64,000 bases of DNA from Oceanidesulfovibrio marinus (GCF_013085545.1 NZ_CP039543.1:3565322-3629321), one strand, 5' to 3'. Counted from the first letter of the stretch, positions 1 to 9,757 are shown. Notes: generated by a model not told the origin, from the letters alone. Numbers and translations: made by a program.

Positions 1-234
1 TTTTTACGAGACCTAAAAAAAGAGGTTATGTATAATTCCCCAAAGCGGCCTCACGCGGGTTCTCGTGTGCACGACCATAGCTTCCGCTCCTGCCTTGTCA
101 CACACCGTGCATCTTCAGGCCGGTGAGATAACTACCGGGAGCTAGGACCGCCGCGGGGAAGCTCTCAACGAAGCGCATTCACAGAGGGCATCAACAACCC
201 AGCCATTCAGCTCTCGGGTGGTCGTGCACCGCCC
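1..234. other. gene-less window edge
   Basis: No reading frame here has a plausible start, ribosome binding site or recognisable product. The stretch lies downstream of the minus-strand glycosyltransferase gene. A gene entering from outside the window cannot be excluded. Confidence 0.5.
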
Positions 235-1191
235 CTAGCACGCACAGCTCTCATAAAAATCAATGAGGTGGGAGATCATGCGCTGCTCGTTCCAGTATGT
301 TTCCATGAATGTTCGGGCGTAGTGCCCGTACGCCATACGCGTCTCGTGGTTCAGGATAAGCTCCCGCAGGTCATCCTCCAGCGTGTCGAGGCTGCTGAGG
401 AACCAGGGCAGTCTCTCCGCCCCTGTGATCTCAAGGATGTTTCTCCTGTTCCAGTCATCGAGCCCGGCCACGACGCAGCGGCCCTGGCTGAGCGACTCCA
501 GGCTGCTGATTCCGAAGTACCCCTGCAGGTGATCGAAGATGATGTGTGCGCGGCGCTTGATTCGCAGGCACTCCGCATGGGTTTTGTTTTCGATCATTGT
601 GAAGCCGAAAGGCAGGCCTTCAGCTTTGAGTTTCTCCAGAACGTGCAGCAACTCGGCTGTATTCTTGAGCTCTTTCCGGGTGGGTGCGTGTGCGATCTGT
701 ACGGTCTCATCCTTGATGTCCGGCATGGGGAGGTACAGAACATCATGGATTGGCACGATATTGGGCTGCCAGCGGGAGCCGGGGAGTAACTTGAGCAGGT
801 CGGGTGTGCTCACAAGGCGGTTGATGCGTGCGCGTTCGTCGTACTTGCGTTCGAACTTCGCAGGGTCACCGCGGAAATCAGGGTGTCCATGGTGATGGTG
901 GACGATAATCGTACGGTCCATGAAGTCCCGGGGAAGGAATCCGCAGAAAGGTGTGTCCTCATCGCAGGTCATGTGGAAGTGGAAGATGTCCGCCTCTTCC
1001 ATGAGGACGCCAACCTCTTGCTTCTCTGCCGCATCGAGCCATTCTTCATGCAGATCCTTCTCGAACATGCAGGTGTAGCGCAGCTCTTTGGTGACAAGAC
1101 GGCACGTGTGCTCGGTATAGCGGTTGATGGCGTTGGTAAAGGCAATGGCGGTCCCGGCCGGGTCGTTGATTGCGAGCATCAATATGTTCAT
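235..1191 (-). CDS. glycosyltransferase-like protein (GT-B/GT4-type fold)
   Basis: The 318-residue product starts MNILMLAIND and resembles small GT-B glycosyltransferases. It has an N-terminal Rossmann-like half with a His-rich FHFH...VHHHHGH stretch. The C-terminal half has an IIFDHLQGYFGISSLESLSQGRC segment-type layout (FDHL, then GxxSLES), which is the usual nucleotide-sugar site with a conserved Glu in GT4 enzymes. There is no signal peptide or membrane helix, so it is probably cytosolic. The ATG at 1191 is chosen over a TTG 11 codons upstream because GGAG lies about 12 bases before it and the protein then begins directly with the first beta strand. It stands alone with no cell-envelope neighbours, so its acceptor cannot be inferred. 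Family is moderately sure; substrate is unknown. Confidence 0.7.
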   Translation of the reverse strand: MNILMLAINDPAGTAIAFTNAINRYTEHTCRLVTKELRYTCMFEKDLHEEWLDAAEKQEVGVLMEEADIFHFHMTCDEDTPFCGFLPRDFMDRTIIVHHHHGHPDFRGDPAKFERKYDERARINRLVSTPDLLKLLPGSRWQPNIVPIHDVLYLPMPDIKDETVQIAHAPTRKELKNTAELLHVLEKLKAEGLPFGFTMIENKTHAECLRIKRRAHIIFDHLQGYFGISSLESLSQGRCVVAGLDDWNRRNILEITGAERLPWFLSSLDTLEDDLRELILNHETRMAYGHYARTFMETYWNEQRMISHLIDFYESCAC

Positions 1192-2043
1192 GGTCTGTAG
1201 GGGCTCCGGGTAATCGCGCGGCAACGGCTTGGCGTCATAGAAGAATAAGAAATATCAATCATGGAAAGCCAGAACAGGTTCCGGGTGTCGTCAATCGTCA
1301 CCGCCGTGTTGCGGCCTTGTCTGGTTCTGCCTTCCCTGCCTTTTGTACACGTCCCCACTGCCTGTGGGAATATCGCACGAACCGCGCGATGTTAGAACGC
1401 TGCGCCGGCTGGCTCGTCCGGGGCGTGTGGCCCGGGACGCGCGGCCTCTGATTGGCTCCGCATGAGCCGTTCGGATCGATTCGCCCACGACGGTCTCTTT
1501 CATGAAGCGCAACCGCGCTCAAATCAATCGATAGCCACAGGTAGGCGGACCGGGCTCGATCGTTCGAGGTCGCACGGCTCGATACGTGTGCCCGCGGATC
1601 AATATGTTGTGGCACGCTGTGTTGCGCTTCCCGTGTATATTTCTTCTCTTGGTTGCTGATTCTCCCCCAGGCTGGTTGCCCCAGACTTACAGCTCGCTTT
1701 TGTATGGATTCCCGTGGGCTGGGCACGGATGGAACAAATCCTGCGCTGCGTCACCAGACGTATAAAGGTGCTGCACTGTGCGAGCAGAAAATACGACCAC
1801 AGCGGTGTAGAACGATATTTTCAGAGTGATTATTGACAAAAGTTAATGAATGTGGAAGCTGTATGCGGCAACCGAACATTCAGCATATAAATTTGTTCGA
1901 AATCGCACAGAACTCATTGATAGAGAGAATAATACATTATGGAATGAGAGTAGTCAGTCAATAGAGTTCCGAATGTGCCGCATGACTCATGATTGTGTTC
2001 ATTTTGGCAATTTAATCATTCGTTCAGCTATTGGGGGGAAGCC
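1192..2043. other. gene-less stretch, about 850 bases
   Basis: Open frames here are Arg-rich or very short and have no ribosome binding site. The last 250 bases are clearly more AT-rich than the surroundings and contain TTGACA at 1833-1838, so the promoter of the downstream lipoprotein operon probably lies here. No convincing -10 element could be paired with that hexamer. Confidence 0.5.
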
Positions 2044-3516
2044 GTGAGGAGTGTCATATCCTGCGTCGTGCTGTGTGTCGCCTTGTGTCTGACTGGTTGC
2101 GGTGTTCAATCCCGCGCAAAGACGTCTGATTTCAACAAGCTCTACGAAGAAGGCCAGTACGAGGAGGCCTTGAAGGTCGCTACCGACGGCGCTGCCAATG
2201 CGACGGAGGCCAGCGATCCTCTGCTCTGGAACCTGCACGCCGGGGCGTGTTATATTGCCGAGGACCGCTTCGATAACGCCATTACAATTTTCGACGAGGC
2301 CGAAGCATACTGCAAGCAGGATGATCTGGAGAACGACGCGCTCAAGGGCGCGCAGACAGCCGGCGAGATTCTCACCAACCGGTATCTCCTCGACTACGAT
2401 CCCACCCAATACGACAAGACGTTCGTCAACTACTACAAGGCGCTCTCCTTCATGGCGCTGGGGGATTTCGACAACTCGCGCGTCGAATGGAACCGCGTGT
2501 ACGAGCGGCAGCGCATGGCCGTTCAGGAGTTCGAGAAGGAGATAGCCAAGACCAGGGAAGAGATTGAGGCCGAGGCTGAGCAGCGTGTTGCGGAAGCCCA
2601 GAACGCCACCGAGGCCACCAATGCGACTGCCGTCGAGGCCGAGCCGGACGCGGAAGAGACCGATGTCGACATGGATCGCATGGTCGAGGCCGCCAAGGCC
2701 AAGATGGACGAAAAAAGCGAAAATCACCGCGCCTGGAAACCGTACACAGACTATGTGAACCCGTACCCCACCTACATCGGCGGCATATACTGGCTCGCCA
2801 AGGGAGAGGACAAGGGCGACTACGAAAAGGCTCTGGACAACTTCAAGCGCGTCAAGGGCATGACCGAGTGCCAGCTGGTGGACAAGGATATCGAGGCCGC
2901 CACGGCGTGCCTGGGCAAGGCCGGAGGTAAAGCCGCGCAGAAGAATGTCTGGGTCGTGTTCGAAAACGGTATGGGCCCGGAGCTCAAGGAGGTCCGGCTC
3001 GACCTGCCTATCTTCGCGGTCAGCCAGGATTCGCCCATCAAGACCGTCTCCATGGCCCTGCCGTACATGGCGTTCCGCAACAAGGCCTATGATTATCTGG
3101 AGATCGAGGCCGGCAAGGCCAAGGATCGCACGATCCAGCTGGCCGACATCGACCGTGTCGTCGCCACCGAGTTCGACGTCTACTATGACTCGATCCTCGC
3201 CAAGAGTATCGCCTCCACCATCACCAAGATGCTGACACAGGTCGTGGCGGAGAAGACTTTGGGCGATACAGGCGCTCTGATCATGGGCATTTTCAACTCG
3301 CTCACAACGCAGGCCGACACCCGGATGTGGACCGCGCTGCCCAAGGAAGTCCAGGTTGCGCGCCTTCCCCTGCCCGAGGACGGCCATCTGCTTCTCAAGT
3401 CGCCGCAGGGCGTGGTCCTCTCCGAGATAGAGATACCTGACTGCAACGACTGCATCGTCTACGTCCGCATTCCGAAAGCCAATGTCCCCGCCGCGGTTGC
3501 AACCATACCGCTGTAG
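2044..3516 (+). CDS. COG3014-like tetratricopeptide lipoprotein
   Basis: The GTG at 2044 follows a GGGGGGAAG ribosome binding site and gives a 490-residue protein with a lipoprotein signal (hydrophobic core, then LTGC), so it should be lipidated and exported. The start codons further upstream would bury that signal. Residues about 25-160 contain TPR-like helices (LYEEGQYEEAL, AGACYIAEDRFDNAI, YYKALSFMALGDFDNS). A charged Glu/Ala-rich coiled coil follows (about 165-230), then a conserved globular part with the YxNPYPTYIGGIYWL region. It resembles the COG3014 group, which I recall next to LpoB-like genes. It is first in a run of four genes with gaps of 45, 13 and 9 bases, suggesting one envelope complex. 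Precise role unknown. Confidence 0.75.
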   Translation: MRSVISCVVLCVALCLTGCGVQSRAKTSDFNKLYEEGQYEEALKVATDGAANATEASDPLLWNLHAGACYIAEDRFDNAITIFDEAEAYCKQDDLENDALKGAQTAGEILTNRYLLDYDPTQYDKTFVNYYKALSFMALGDFDNSRVEWNRVYERQRMAVQEFEKEIAKTREEIEAEAEQRVAEAQNATEATNATAVEAEPDAEETDVDMDRMVEAAKAKMDEKSENHRAWKPYTDYVNPYPTYIGGIYWLAKGEDKGDYEKALDNFKRVKGMTECQLVDKDIEAATACLGKAGGKAAQKNVWVVFENGMGPELKEVRLDLPIFAVSQDSPIKTVSMALPYMAFRNKAYDYLEIEAGKAKDRTIQLADIDRVVATEFDVYYDSILAKSIASTITKMLTQVVAEKTLGDTGALIMGIFNSLTTQADTRMWTALPKEVQVARLPLPEDGHLLLKSPQGVVLSEIEIPDCNDCIVYVRIPKANVPAAVATIPL

Positions 3517-3561
3517 CCGTCGCGGGATTGAATTCATTTCACCGAGATCAGGAGTCAAACC

Positions 3562-4176
3562 ATGAATCGTCTTCGTTTGTTCAGCGTGGCGGCGTTGCTG
3601 CTCGCTCTCGTCGTCGCCTGTGGATGCACCCCAAAGAAAACGGTCAAGGTCGACCCCATGCAGGACTCCGTGACCATGGGGCTGGACTATCAGGACTTTG
3701 CCGGCGCCGCCGATGCGATGATCAACGACATGCTGGCTTCGGGCGCCGTGGATCGGCCCGGCGGCGGCCGCTATGTCCTGGCCATCTCCCGCGTGACCAA
3801 CGACACCATGCAGCGCATCGACACCGACCAGTTGACCAAGAAGATCCGCGTGGCCCTGCTGCGCAGCGGCAAGGTCGTCACCACCACGGCCATCGGCCTG
3901 GGCGGTCCGGAAGACCCCATGGCCGCCGAGGTGCGCAAGCTGCGCAAGTCCAAGGAGGTCAACCAGGGAACCGTGGCGCGCAAGGGCCAGATCGTCGCGC
4001 CGGACCTCAGCCTCTCCGGCAAGATTATCCAGCGCAACTACCGCGTGGACTCCGAGACGCAGCAGGTGGACTACTACTTCATGCTCTCGTTGACCGACGT
4101 GAACACCGGCCTGGCAATCTGGGAATCGGAAAAGCCGATCAGCAAACAGGGCACCTCGCGCAGCGTGTCCTGGTAG
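3562..4176 (+). CDS. LpoB-like lipoprotein (penicillin-binding-protein activator family)
   Basis: The 204-residue product begins with a signal peptide ending in VVACGC, a good lipobox with the acceptor Cys near residue 20. The rest matches the LpoB/YcfM family pattern: YQDFAGAADAMINDML, then YVLAISRVTNDTMQRIDTDQL, and a C-terminal LTDVNTGLAIWES strand region. In Escherichia coli LpoB is an outer-membrane lipoprotein that activates PBP1B. Here no PBP gene is nearby; the neighbours are other exported proteins, so an assembly or scaffold role in the same complex is equally possible. AGGAG lies eight bases before the ATG. Family assignment is firm; function by analogy is tentative. Confidence 0.8.
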   Translation: MNRLRLFSVAALLLALVVACGCTPKKTVKVDPMQDSVTMGLDYQDFAGAADAMINDMLASGAVDRPGGGRYVLAISRVTNDTMQRIDTDQLTKKIRVALLRSGKVVTTTAIGLGGPEDPMAAEVRKLRKSKEVNQGTVARKGQIVAPDLSLSGKIIQRNYRVDSETQQVDYYFMLSLTDVNTGLAIWESEKPISKQGTSRSVSW

Positions 4177-4189
4177 GCAGGGAGAGAGC

Positions 4190-5935
4190 ATGAACAAGAT
4201 ATTATGCATGGCGATCGCCATGGCGATCATGATGTTGTCGGCGCCGCTGACCGGCCTGGCGAATGATGGACAGGCGGCTCCGGCTGAAGAGGCCCAGGTC
4301 GCCGGGGAGGCCACCGATGCTCCCAAGGCTGGTCCGGCCATCCCCACCGAGCTGACCCAGGCTGTCCAGCAGCAGGTGGGTGCAGCAATGCAGACGCAGC
4401 AAGAGCAGGCCGCTCCGGCGGCAGAAACGCAGGCCGCCCCGGAAGCTGTGGCCGAACAGTCGCAAGCGCCCCTGCAGGAATCCGAACAGGCTGCCGCCGC
4501 CATTCCGGCGCCGGCCCAGACCACCGGCACGGTAGTCAACGCCGTGCAGGAGGTCATGGCTCCCACGCCGCCGCCTCCGGCCGAACCCCGGGAAGAGGCT
4601 GCCGCCGGTCCCGTTTATCTGGACTCCATGCCGAGCGACGAGGTCACTGCCGAGATCGCCGACTCCAGCAAGCCCGAGCCGGTGAACCCGGACATTCTGC
4701 TCACGGAGCTCATCGACGAGTATCAGACCTCCGGCATGGGCCGCGTGTTCCTGGAGAAGATGGACCGGCAGGAGCTGTTCTACACCACGGCCACGGCCAT
4801 CGTGAACGTCAAATCGAACAGGAAGAACTGGGTGGACCACAGGGTGGAGGCGTACCGCGAGGCAATCCTCGACGCCCAGGCCCAGTACATCGAGTTCCTC
4901 AGCTCAAGCATCGGCGCCACGGTCAAGAAGACCTTGATCGAGGACAACCAGTTGCCGCAGTTCACTGACGAAGAAATCGCCAACCCGTCGAAAGTAAAGA
5001 GCCTCGTGGACAAGCTCGTGGCTCTCGGCGGCACCTACCTGGACAACAAGCTCGAAGAAATGGGCGTGGACCCCAAGGAGTATGATGCCGCGCCGCCGAG
5101 CAAGAAAAAGCTGCTGATGATGAAGGCCATCCAGCAGGAGACCATCACGCGCTCCATGGCCGAGCTTTCCGGCGTGGTCCCGGTCAAATCCTTCGAGGCG
5201 CACGACAAGGACGGGAACTACAAGGTGGCGGTGGCCATCGTGGCGTCTCCCAAGTTCCGCAGCTTTGCCAAGGAGGTCCTGGAGAGCCGTGAGAACGTCA
5301 AGCCGAACGCGCGCAAAGTAGGCGGTCCCTCGGTTCGCGCGCAGATCCTCGGCGACAAGAAGGCCCTGCTGCAGGAGTTCGGCATCCGCAGGATCTACGA
5401 CCAGGACGGCTACCCCGTCCTCGTCTCTTACGGTCAAAGCGGCATGGGCTATGCGGGCGACAACTATCAGAAGAAAGAGCTCTATCGCCAGGCGTCGTTC
5501 GACCATGCGGAAAGCCAGGCCAAGGCCAACTACGCCCTGCTCATGAACGCCTATGGCCACACCTCCAGCCAGACGCTGGAAAGCTCCGTGGTCAAAGACG
5601 TCGCCAAGGTCACGCTGCGGGATGGCGAAGAGGTGCCGTCGGAAGAGTTCAGCACCGACATGATAAAGTCGGAGATCCAGAAGATCGAGGTGCACGGCTC
5701 CATCAAGAGCTTCCCCGGCATCCGGGAGCTCTACCGCTGGACAATCACGCATCCCGAGAACGGCCAGGAGGTCAACGGCGTGGTCTATGCCTGGTCTCCG
5801 CGCTCCGCCGCGCTGGCCCAGGAGATGAAGAAGACGCCTGAGCAGAAGGCGGCCAAGGCCCCGGCCCAGCCGAAGCACGAGGGCTCTGCCGGCGGCAACG
5901 TGAGTAAGGACGTCATGTCCCCCAACGACTTCTAG
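4190..5935 (+). CDS. exported Ala/Gln/Pro-rich protein with conserved C-terminal domain (DUF6844-like)
   Basis: The 581-residue product has an N-terminal signal peptide (about 1-24). A low-complexity Ala/Gln/Glu/Pro-rich region (about 25-150) follows and probably acts as an extended linker across the periplasm. The remainder is a folded domain containing YRQASFDHAESQAKANYALL and ending in a YRWTIT...VNGVVYAWSP strand pair. I associate this C-terminal part with DUF6844, but only from memory. It starts 13 bases after the LpoB-like gene behind GGGAGAGAG and is followed nine bases later by the FlgT/CsgG-like gene, so it is almost certainly co-transcribed and co-regulated. No catalytic motif was recognised. 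Confidence 0.7.
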   Translation: MNKILCMAIAMAIMMLSAPLTGLANDGQAAPAEEAQVAGEATDAPKAGPAIPTELTQAVQQQVGAAMQTQQEQAAPAAETQAAPEAVAEQSQAPLQESEQAAAAIPAPAQTTGTVVNAVQEVMAPTPPPPAEPREEAAAGPVYLDSMPSDEVTAEIADSSKPEPVNPDILLTELIDEYQTSGMGRVFLEKMDRQELFYTTATAIVNVKSNRKNWVDHRVEAYREAILDAQAQYIEFLSSSIGATVKKTLIEDNQLPQFTDEEIANPSKVKSLVDKLVALGGTYLDNKLEEMGVDPKEYDAAPPSKKKLLMMKAIQQETITRSMAELSGVVPVKSFEAHDKDGNYKVAVAIVASPKFRSFAKEVLESRENVKPNARKVGGPSVRAQILGDKKALLQEFGIRRIYDQDGYPVLVSYGQSGMGYAGDNYQKKELYRQASFDHAESQAKANYALLMNAYGHTSSQTLESSVVKDVAKVTLRDGEEVPSEEFSTDMIKSEIQKIEVHGSIKSFPGIRELYRWTITHPENGQEVNGVVYAWSPRSAALAQEMKKTPEQKAAKAPAQPKHEGSAGGNVSKDVMSPNDF

Positions 5936-5944
5936 GACGAGCTC

Positions 5945-7219
5945 ATGCATACGACAGCAAGTGCAGGAATACGATACATCGCAGGCTTCCTTGCCGTTCT
6001 GGCCTGCCTCCTTCTGGCCCCCGCCATTGCGGGCGCCGTGGAGTACCATGTGGAGGTGCAGGGCTATGGCGTGACGCACTCCGACGCCGTGGTGGATGGG
6101 CTCCAGGAAGCATCGCGGCAGGTGACCGGCGTCTCCATCGACTCGCAGGAGATCGTTCGCAGCCAGTCCGCCATGGTCACCGTGGACACGGATGACGGCG
6201 ACAGCTCTACAGCCATGGTTGGCAAGTCTTCCGACAGCGCCATCACCATAGGCACCTCCGGCATCATCAAGCGATACAGCGTGCTCGACTCCGGTCAGGA
6301 TGGCGGGCAGCACGTGGTCACCCTGTCTGTGACCATCGAGAAGTACGAATCCCCGGGGCTTTCCACGGACAGCCGGCGCAAGCTGGCCGTCATGCCGTTC
6401 CGGCCCGGCCGCGGCGTTTCCGGCCGCGCCATCGATCTGCTTTCGCAGTCCTTGGTCAACGAGTTCACGCAGAGCCGCCGCTTCGCCGTGCTCGATCGTG
6501 AGTACGAGGAAGTGATGGCTAAGGAGCGCAACGTGTGGGCCAGCGGCGACGCCAGCGTGCTTGAACGAGCCAAGCTCGGTCAGCGCCTGGGTGCGGACTA
6601 CCTGGTGTACGGCACGGTGAGCAGCCTTTGGGTGAACACGAAAAAGACCTACATCGAGATGACGGACGAGACCGTTGTGGAGACCTCCGGCGGCGCGTCT
6701 GTGGAGTACCGGCTCATGGTGCCGGCCACGGGCCAGGTGAAGTGGTCCGATACGGTCTCCACCTCCTTCCACCGGGACGGCGGGGGCGGCGGGATGGAAT
6801 CGAGCATGCTCAAGACGCTCGCCACCAAGATCGTGCACGAGAGCATGGAGGTCATCTACCCCATCCGCATCATCAACATCTCGGGCTCGAAGATCTACAT
6901 CAATCAGGGCGGCAAGACCGTGTCCAAGGGCGATCGGTTCGACGTCTTCTCACTCGGCGAGGAGCTCATCGACCCCTACACCAACGAGTCCCTGGGGCAG
7001 GAAGAGGTCAAGATCGGCGCCATCGTGGTCAAGCAGGTGAAGCCCAAGTACGCCATTGCCGAGGTCGTGTCCGGAGACAAGGGCGCCTTTGAGAAGAACT
7101 ACATCTGCCGCCGCGGCAAAGCCGTGAAGAGCGCGAAGCGAGCCAAGCCCAAAGGCAGCGCCTCCAATGTGAAGACAACGCAGTCTGGAGGCGTGGTGCT
7201 ACCGTTTGATAAGAAGTAG
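5945..7219 (+). CDS. FlgT/CsgG-like exported protein
   Basis: The 424-residue product has a signal peptide (about 1-33, ending AIAGAVEY). The following domain (about 34-130) resembles the N-terminal domain of flagellar FlgT (VEVQGYG...A...GLQEASRQVTGV). The middle (about 145-290) matches the CsgG/LpoB fold: KLAVMPFRPG, LVNEFTQSRRFAVLDRE and LGADYLVYGTV. The C-terminal part (about 300-390) has the small beta-barrel pattern INQGGKTVSKGDRFDVFS also seen at the end of FlgT. There is no lipobox. With the three upstream genes it suggests an outer-membrane or periplasmic ring-like assembly. The C-terminal tail is Lys-rich. A hairpin terminator follows about 60 bases after the stop. Confidence 0.75.
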   Translation: MHTTASAGIRYIAGFLAVLACLLLAPAIAGAVEYHVEVQGYGVTHSDAVVDGLQEASRQVTGVSIDSQEIVRSQSAMVTVDTDDGDSSTAMVGKSSDSAITIGTSGIIKRYSVLDSGQDGGQHVVTLSVTIEKYESPGLSTDSRRKLAVMPFRPGRGVSGRAIDLLSQSLVNEFTQSRRFAVLDREYEEVMAKERNVWASGDASVLERAKLGQRLGADYLVYGTVSSLWVNTKKTYIEMTDETVVETSGGASVEYRLMVPATGQVKWSDTVSTSFHRDGGGGGMESSMLKTLATKIVHESMEVIYPIRIINISGSKIYINQGGKTVSKGDRFDVFSLGEELIDPYTNESLGQEEVKIGAIVVKQVKPKYAIAEVVSGDKGAFEKNYICRRGKAVKSAKRAKPKGSASNVKTTQSGGVVLPFDKK

Positions 7220-7274
7220 GCGAACGTGCACGCCGGCGACGGGGCGTTGCCCCCAATGTGTGCATAGTGATTAC

Positions 7275-7305
7275 AAAGGGTTGCCCTGCGGGGTGACCCT
7301 TTTTT
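7275..7305 (+). terminator. Rho-independent terminator of the lipoprotein operon
   Basis: GGGTTGCCC and GGGTGACCC form a nine-pair stem with two G-T pairs around a TGCG loop. The stem is followed directly by six T residues. Confidence 0.9.
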
Positions 7306-7491
7306 ATGTCCACGGGAAACCGTGCCCGCCCTTCGTACGGCAAAGGCCACGCCGCACAAGGGGCGCCTCCCTCGTTGCCTGTCTGTCCTAACGCTTGGAT
7401 AATTCACGGAATGGTCGTATTATGCATTGGATAGGTCGCACGGGCGACCACTGTGCAGATTGCCAGACACGCACGTCCATAGAATATTCGC

Positions 7492-9378
7492 ATGCAACAA
7501 CCCCACGACACCCCCACGTTAGGCAAGCGGGCCGCGCTCTCCATTGCCGCTCTCGGCGTCGTGTTCGGCGATATCGGAACGAGCCCCCTCTACGCCATCC
7601 GCGAGTGTTTCCACGGCGAGTACGGCATCGCCGTCACTGAGAGCAATGTGCTCGGCGTGCTTTCCCTGGTCTTCTGGGCCTTGCTGCTCGTCGTCACCAT
7701 CAAGTACCTCGTCTTCATCATGCGTGCGGACAACGACGGGGAGGGCGGCGTGCTCGCCCTGACAGCCCTGGCCAAGCCCAAGCAGGTGCGCATGGGCACG
7801 CCGTCCTGGGTGCTGGTGGCCTTTGGCCTGTTCGCGGCGTGTCTGCTCTATGGCGACGGCATGATCACCCCGGCGATTTCGGTGCTCAGCGCCGTGGAAG
7901 GCCTGGGGCATATCGAGCCGGTGTTCGCCCCGTATGTGATCCACGTCACCCTCGGCATCCTGGTCGGGTTGTTCCTGCTCCAGCGCCACGGCACGGCCAA
8001 GGTGGGGACGCTCTTCGGGCCGATCATCCTGGTCTGGTTCTGCGTGCTCGCCGCACTGGGCCTGCCGCAGATCATCGGCAACCCCAAGGTGCTCTCCGCG
8101 CTCCTGCCCTGGCACGGCATCGAGTTTCTGGTCGAGAACCGAGCGCACGGCTTCGTGGTGCTCGGCGCGGTCTTTCTGGTGGTGACCGGAGCAGAGGCCA
8201 TCTACGCGGACATGGGCCATTTCGGCAGCAGCCCCATCCGGCTGACCTGGTTCGCCGTGGCGTTTCCCGCCCTGACGCTCAACTACTTTGGGCAAGGCGC
8301 GCATCTGATGGCGAACCCGCAGGACGCCTTCCACCCGTTCTACGCCATCGTGCCGCACTGGGCGCTGATACCTCTGGTCATCCTCGCCACCATGGCCACC
8401 ATCATCGCCTCCCAGGCCGTGATCACCGGAGCCTTCTCCCTGACGAGCCAGGCCATCAACCTGGGCTACCTGCCGCGGCTGCGCGTGACGCACACCTCCA
8501 GCACGCACATCGGGCAGATCTACGTGGCGCCGGTGAACTGGCTGTTGATGATCTGCACCGTGGGGCTGGTGCTCGGCTTCCGCTCGTCCAGCAAGCTGGC
8601 CGCGGCATACGGCGTGGCGGTCACGGCCACCATGCTCATCACCTCGATCCTCTTCTTTGTGGTGGCGCGGAAGCGCTGGAACTGGTCGCTGCCCGCCGCC
8701 GGCGCGCTCACCGTGCTGTTTCTCATGGTGGACAGCTCCTTCTTCGTCTCGAACATGACCAAGATCTTCCACGGGGCGTGGTTCCCGCTGCTCATCGGCG
8801 GCGTGTTCTTCATTGTCATGATCACCTGGGAGGAAGGCCGGGAAATCCTCGGTGCGAAGATCCAGGGGCTCACGGAGAGTCTCAGCGCGTTCATGGATCA
8901 GGTCCTCGCGGACAAGCCCCAGCGGGTGGAAGGGCAGGCCTTCTTTCTGACCGGCAGCTACGACCGTGTCCCCATGGCCATGGTCCAGAACATGCGCCAC
9001 AACAAGATCGTGCACTCCGAGGTCTACTTTCTGCACATCCGCATCGAGGAAATTCCCAGGGTCCCGAACATGGAGAAGATCGAGCTGGAGCGGTTCGGCT
9101 CGGGCATCTATCGCATCATCGCGCACTTCGGGTTCATGGAAGAGCCCAAGATCGCCACCATCCTGGAGCTCTGCAAAGGGCTCGGCATCGAGGCGGATCT
9201 GGAGACGGCGAGCTTCTTCCTTGGCCGCGAGAAGCTGATCCTGGGCGACAAGCCCGGCATGGGACGCCTGCGGGCGCATCTTTTCCTCTTCCTTTCGCAC
9301 AACGCCATGGACGCCGCCGGGTTCTTCGACATCCCCTCGGAGCAGGTCATTGAGGTCGGAGCCCAGCTGGAGCTCTGA
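7492..9378 (+). CDS. kup: Kup-type potassium uptake permease
   Basis: The 628-residue product is a low-affinity K+ uptake protein of the KUP/HAK/KT family, expected in the inner membrane and driven by proton symport. It shows the family signature GDIGTSPLYA in the first helix (residues about 26-35), about 12 hydrophobic segments up to residue 440 and a soluble C-terminal domain of about 190 residues. The length is typical for the family. The ATG at 7492 places the signature where it sits in other Kup proteins, although no strong ribosome binding site precedes it. The gene is monocistronic, between two regions without genes. Confidence 0.95.
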   Translation: MQQPHDTPTLGKRAALSIAALGVVFGDIGTSPLYAIRECFHGEYGIAVTESNVLGVLSLVFWALLLVVTIKYLVFIMRADNDGEGGVLALTALAKPKQVRMGTPSWVLVAFGLFAACLLYGDGMITPAISVLSAVEGLGHIEPVFAPYVIHVTLGILVGLFLLQRHGTAKVGTLFGPIILVWFCVLAALGLPQIIGNPKVLSALLPWHGIEFLVENRAHGFVVLGAVFLVVTGAEAIYADMGHFGSSPIRLTWFAVAFPALTLNYFGQGAHLMANPQDAFHPFYAIVPHWALIPLVILATMATIIASQAVITGAFSLTSQAINLGYLPRLRVTHTSSTHIGQIYVAPVNWLLMICTVGLVLGFRSSSKLAAAYGVAVTATMLITSILFFVVARKRWNWSLPAAGALTVLFLMVDSSFFVSNMTKIFHGAWFPLLIGGVFFIVMITWEEGREILGAKIQGLTESLSAFMDQVLADKPQRVEGQAFFLTGSYDRVPMAMVQNMRHNKIVHSEVYFLHIRIEEIPRVPNMEKIELERFGSGIYRIIAHFGFMEEPKIATILELCKGLGIEADLETASFFLGREKLILGDKPGMGRLRAHLFLFLSHNAMDAAGFFDIPSEQVIEVGAQLEL

Positions 9379-9757
9379 CGGCCGCGGCCATTTTATGCAC
9401 CTGTCTGGTCCGGGGCCGGCCGGGAAGCATGCGCGCCAACGCGGTGTGGTCGGGCATTCTTCGGAATATCCTGACAGTTTCATTCTGTGAAAAATGCTGT
9501 CATCGTGGAGAATGACGTGGCTTGATGCACTCCCGAGGGCGTCCCGGTGTGCTGAATGTCTGCCCGATTTCTGGCAATTTATTCGGCCAGCAGAGCGTCT
9601 TGTCGGATCGGGCGCCGGCAGGGTGGCAGAGGTGTGCAAGGAGTAGGGTTGTAGACGCCCCAATGACTATGAGCTATCAATACGATTTGAAATATCGGCA
9701 GGTCGAATTCTCGGATCGTGCGGGATATCTATAGTAAGCCTCTATCTGGAGAGCCTC
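9379..9757. other. gene-less stretch with a nested inverted repeat
   Basis: No gene was seen. TGACAG at 9472-9477 and CTGTCA at 9497-9502 form an inverted repeat that encloses a second one (TTTCA at 9478-9482, TGAAA at 9488-9492). This could be an operator upstream of the CheB/CheR fusion gene, but there is no independent support. Confidence 0.4.

Noticed and set aside
1336-1354. Resemblance to the Tn5/Nextera mosaic end (CTGCCTTTTGTACAC and following bases)
   Set aside because: Five of the 19 bases differ from the mosaic end, no second end or target duplication was seen, and adapter contamination would be exact.
1298-1726. 142-codon minus-strand frame in the gene-less region
   Set aside because: Arg/Ser/Gln-rich composition, no ribosome binding site and no recognisable fold; not supported as a gene.
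1999-4566. Long open frame on the minus strand opposite the first lipoprotein genes (855 codons)
   Set aside because: It is His/Gly/Asp/Leu-rich, has no domain or ribosome binding site and lies opposite three genes with clear signal peptides and family matches. It is a shadow of GC-rich codon use.
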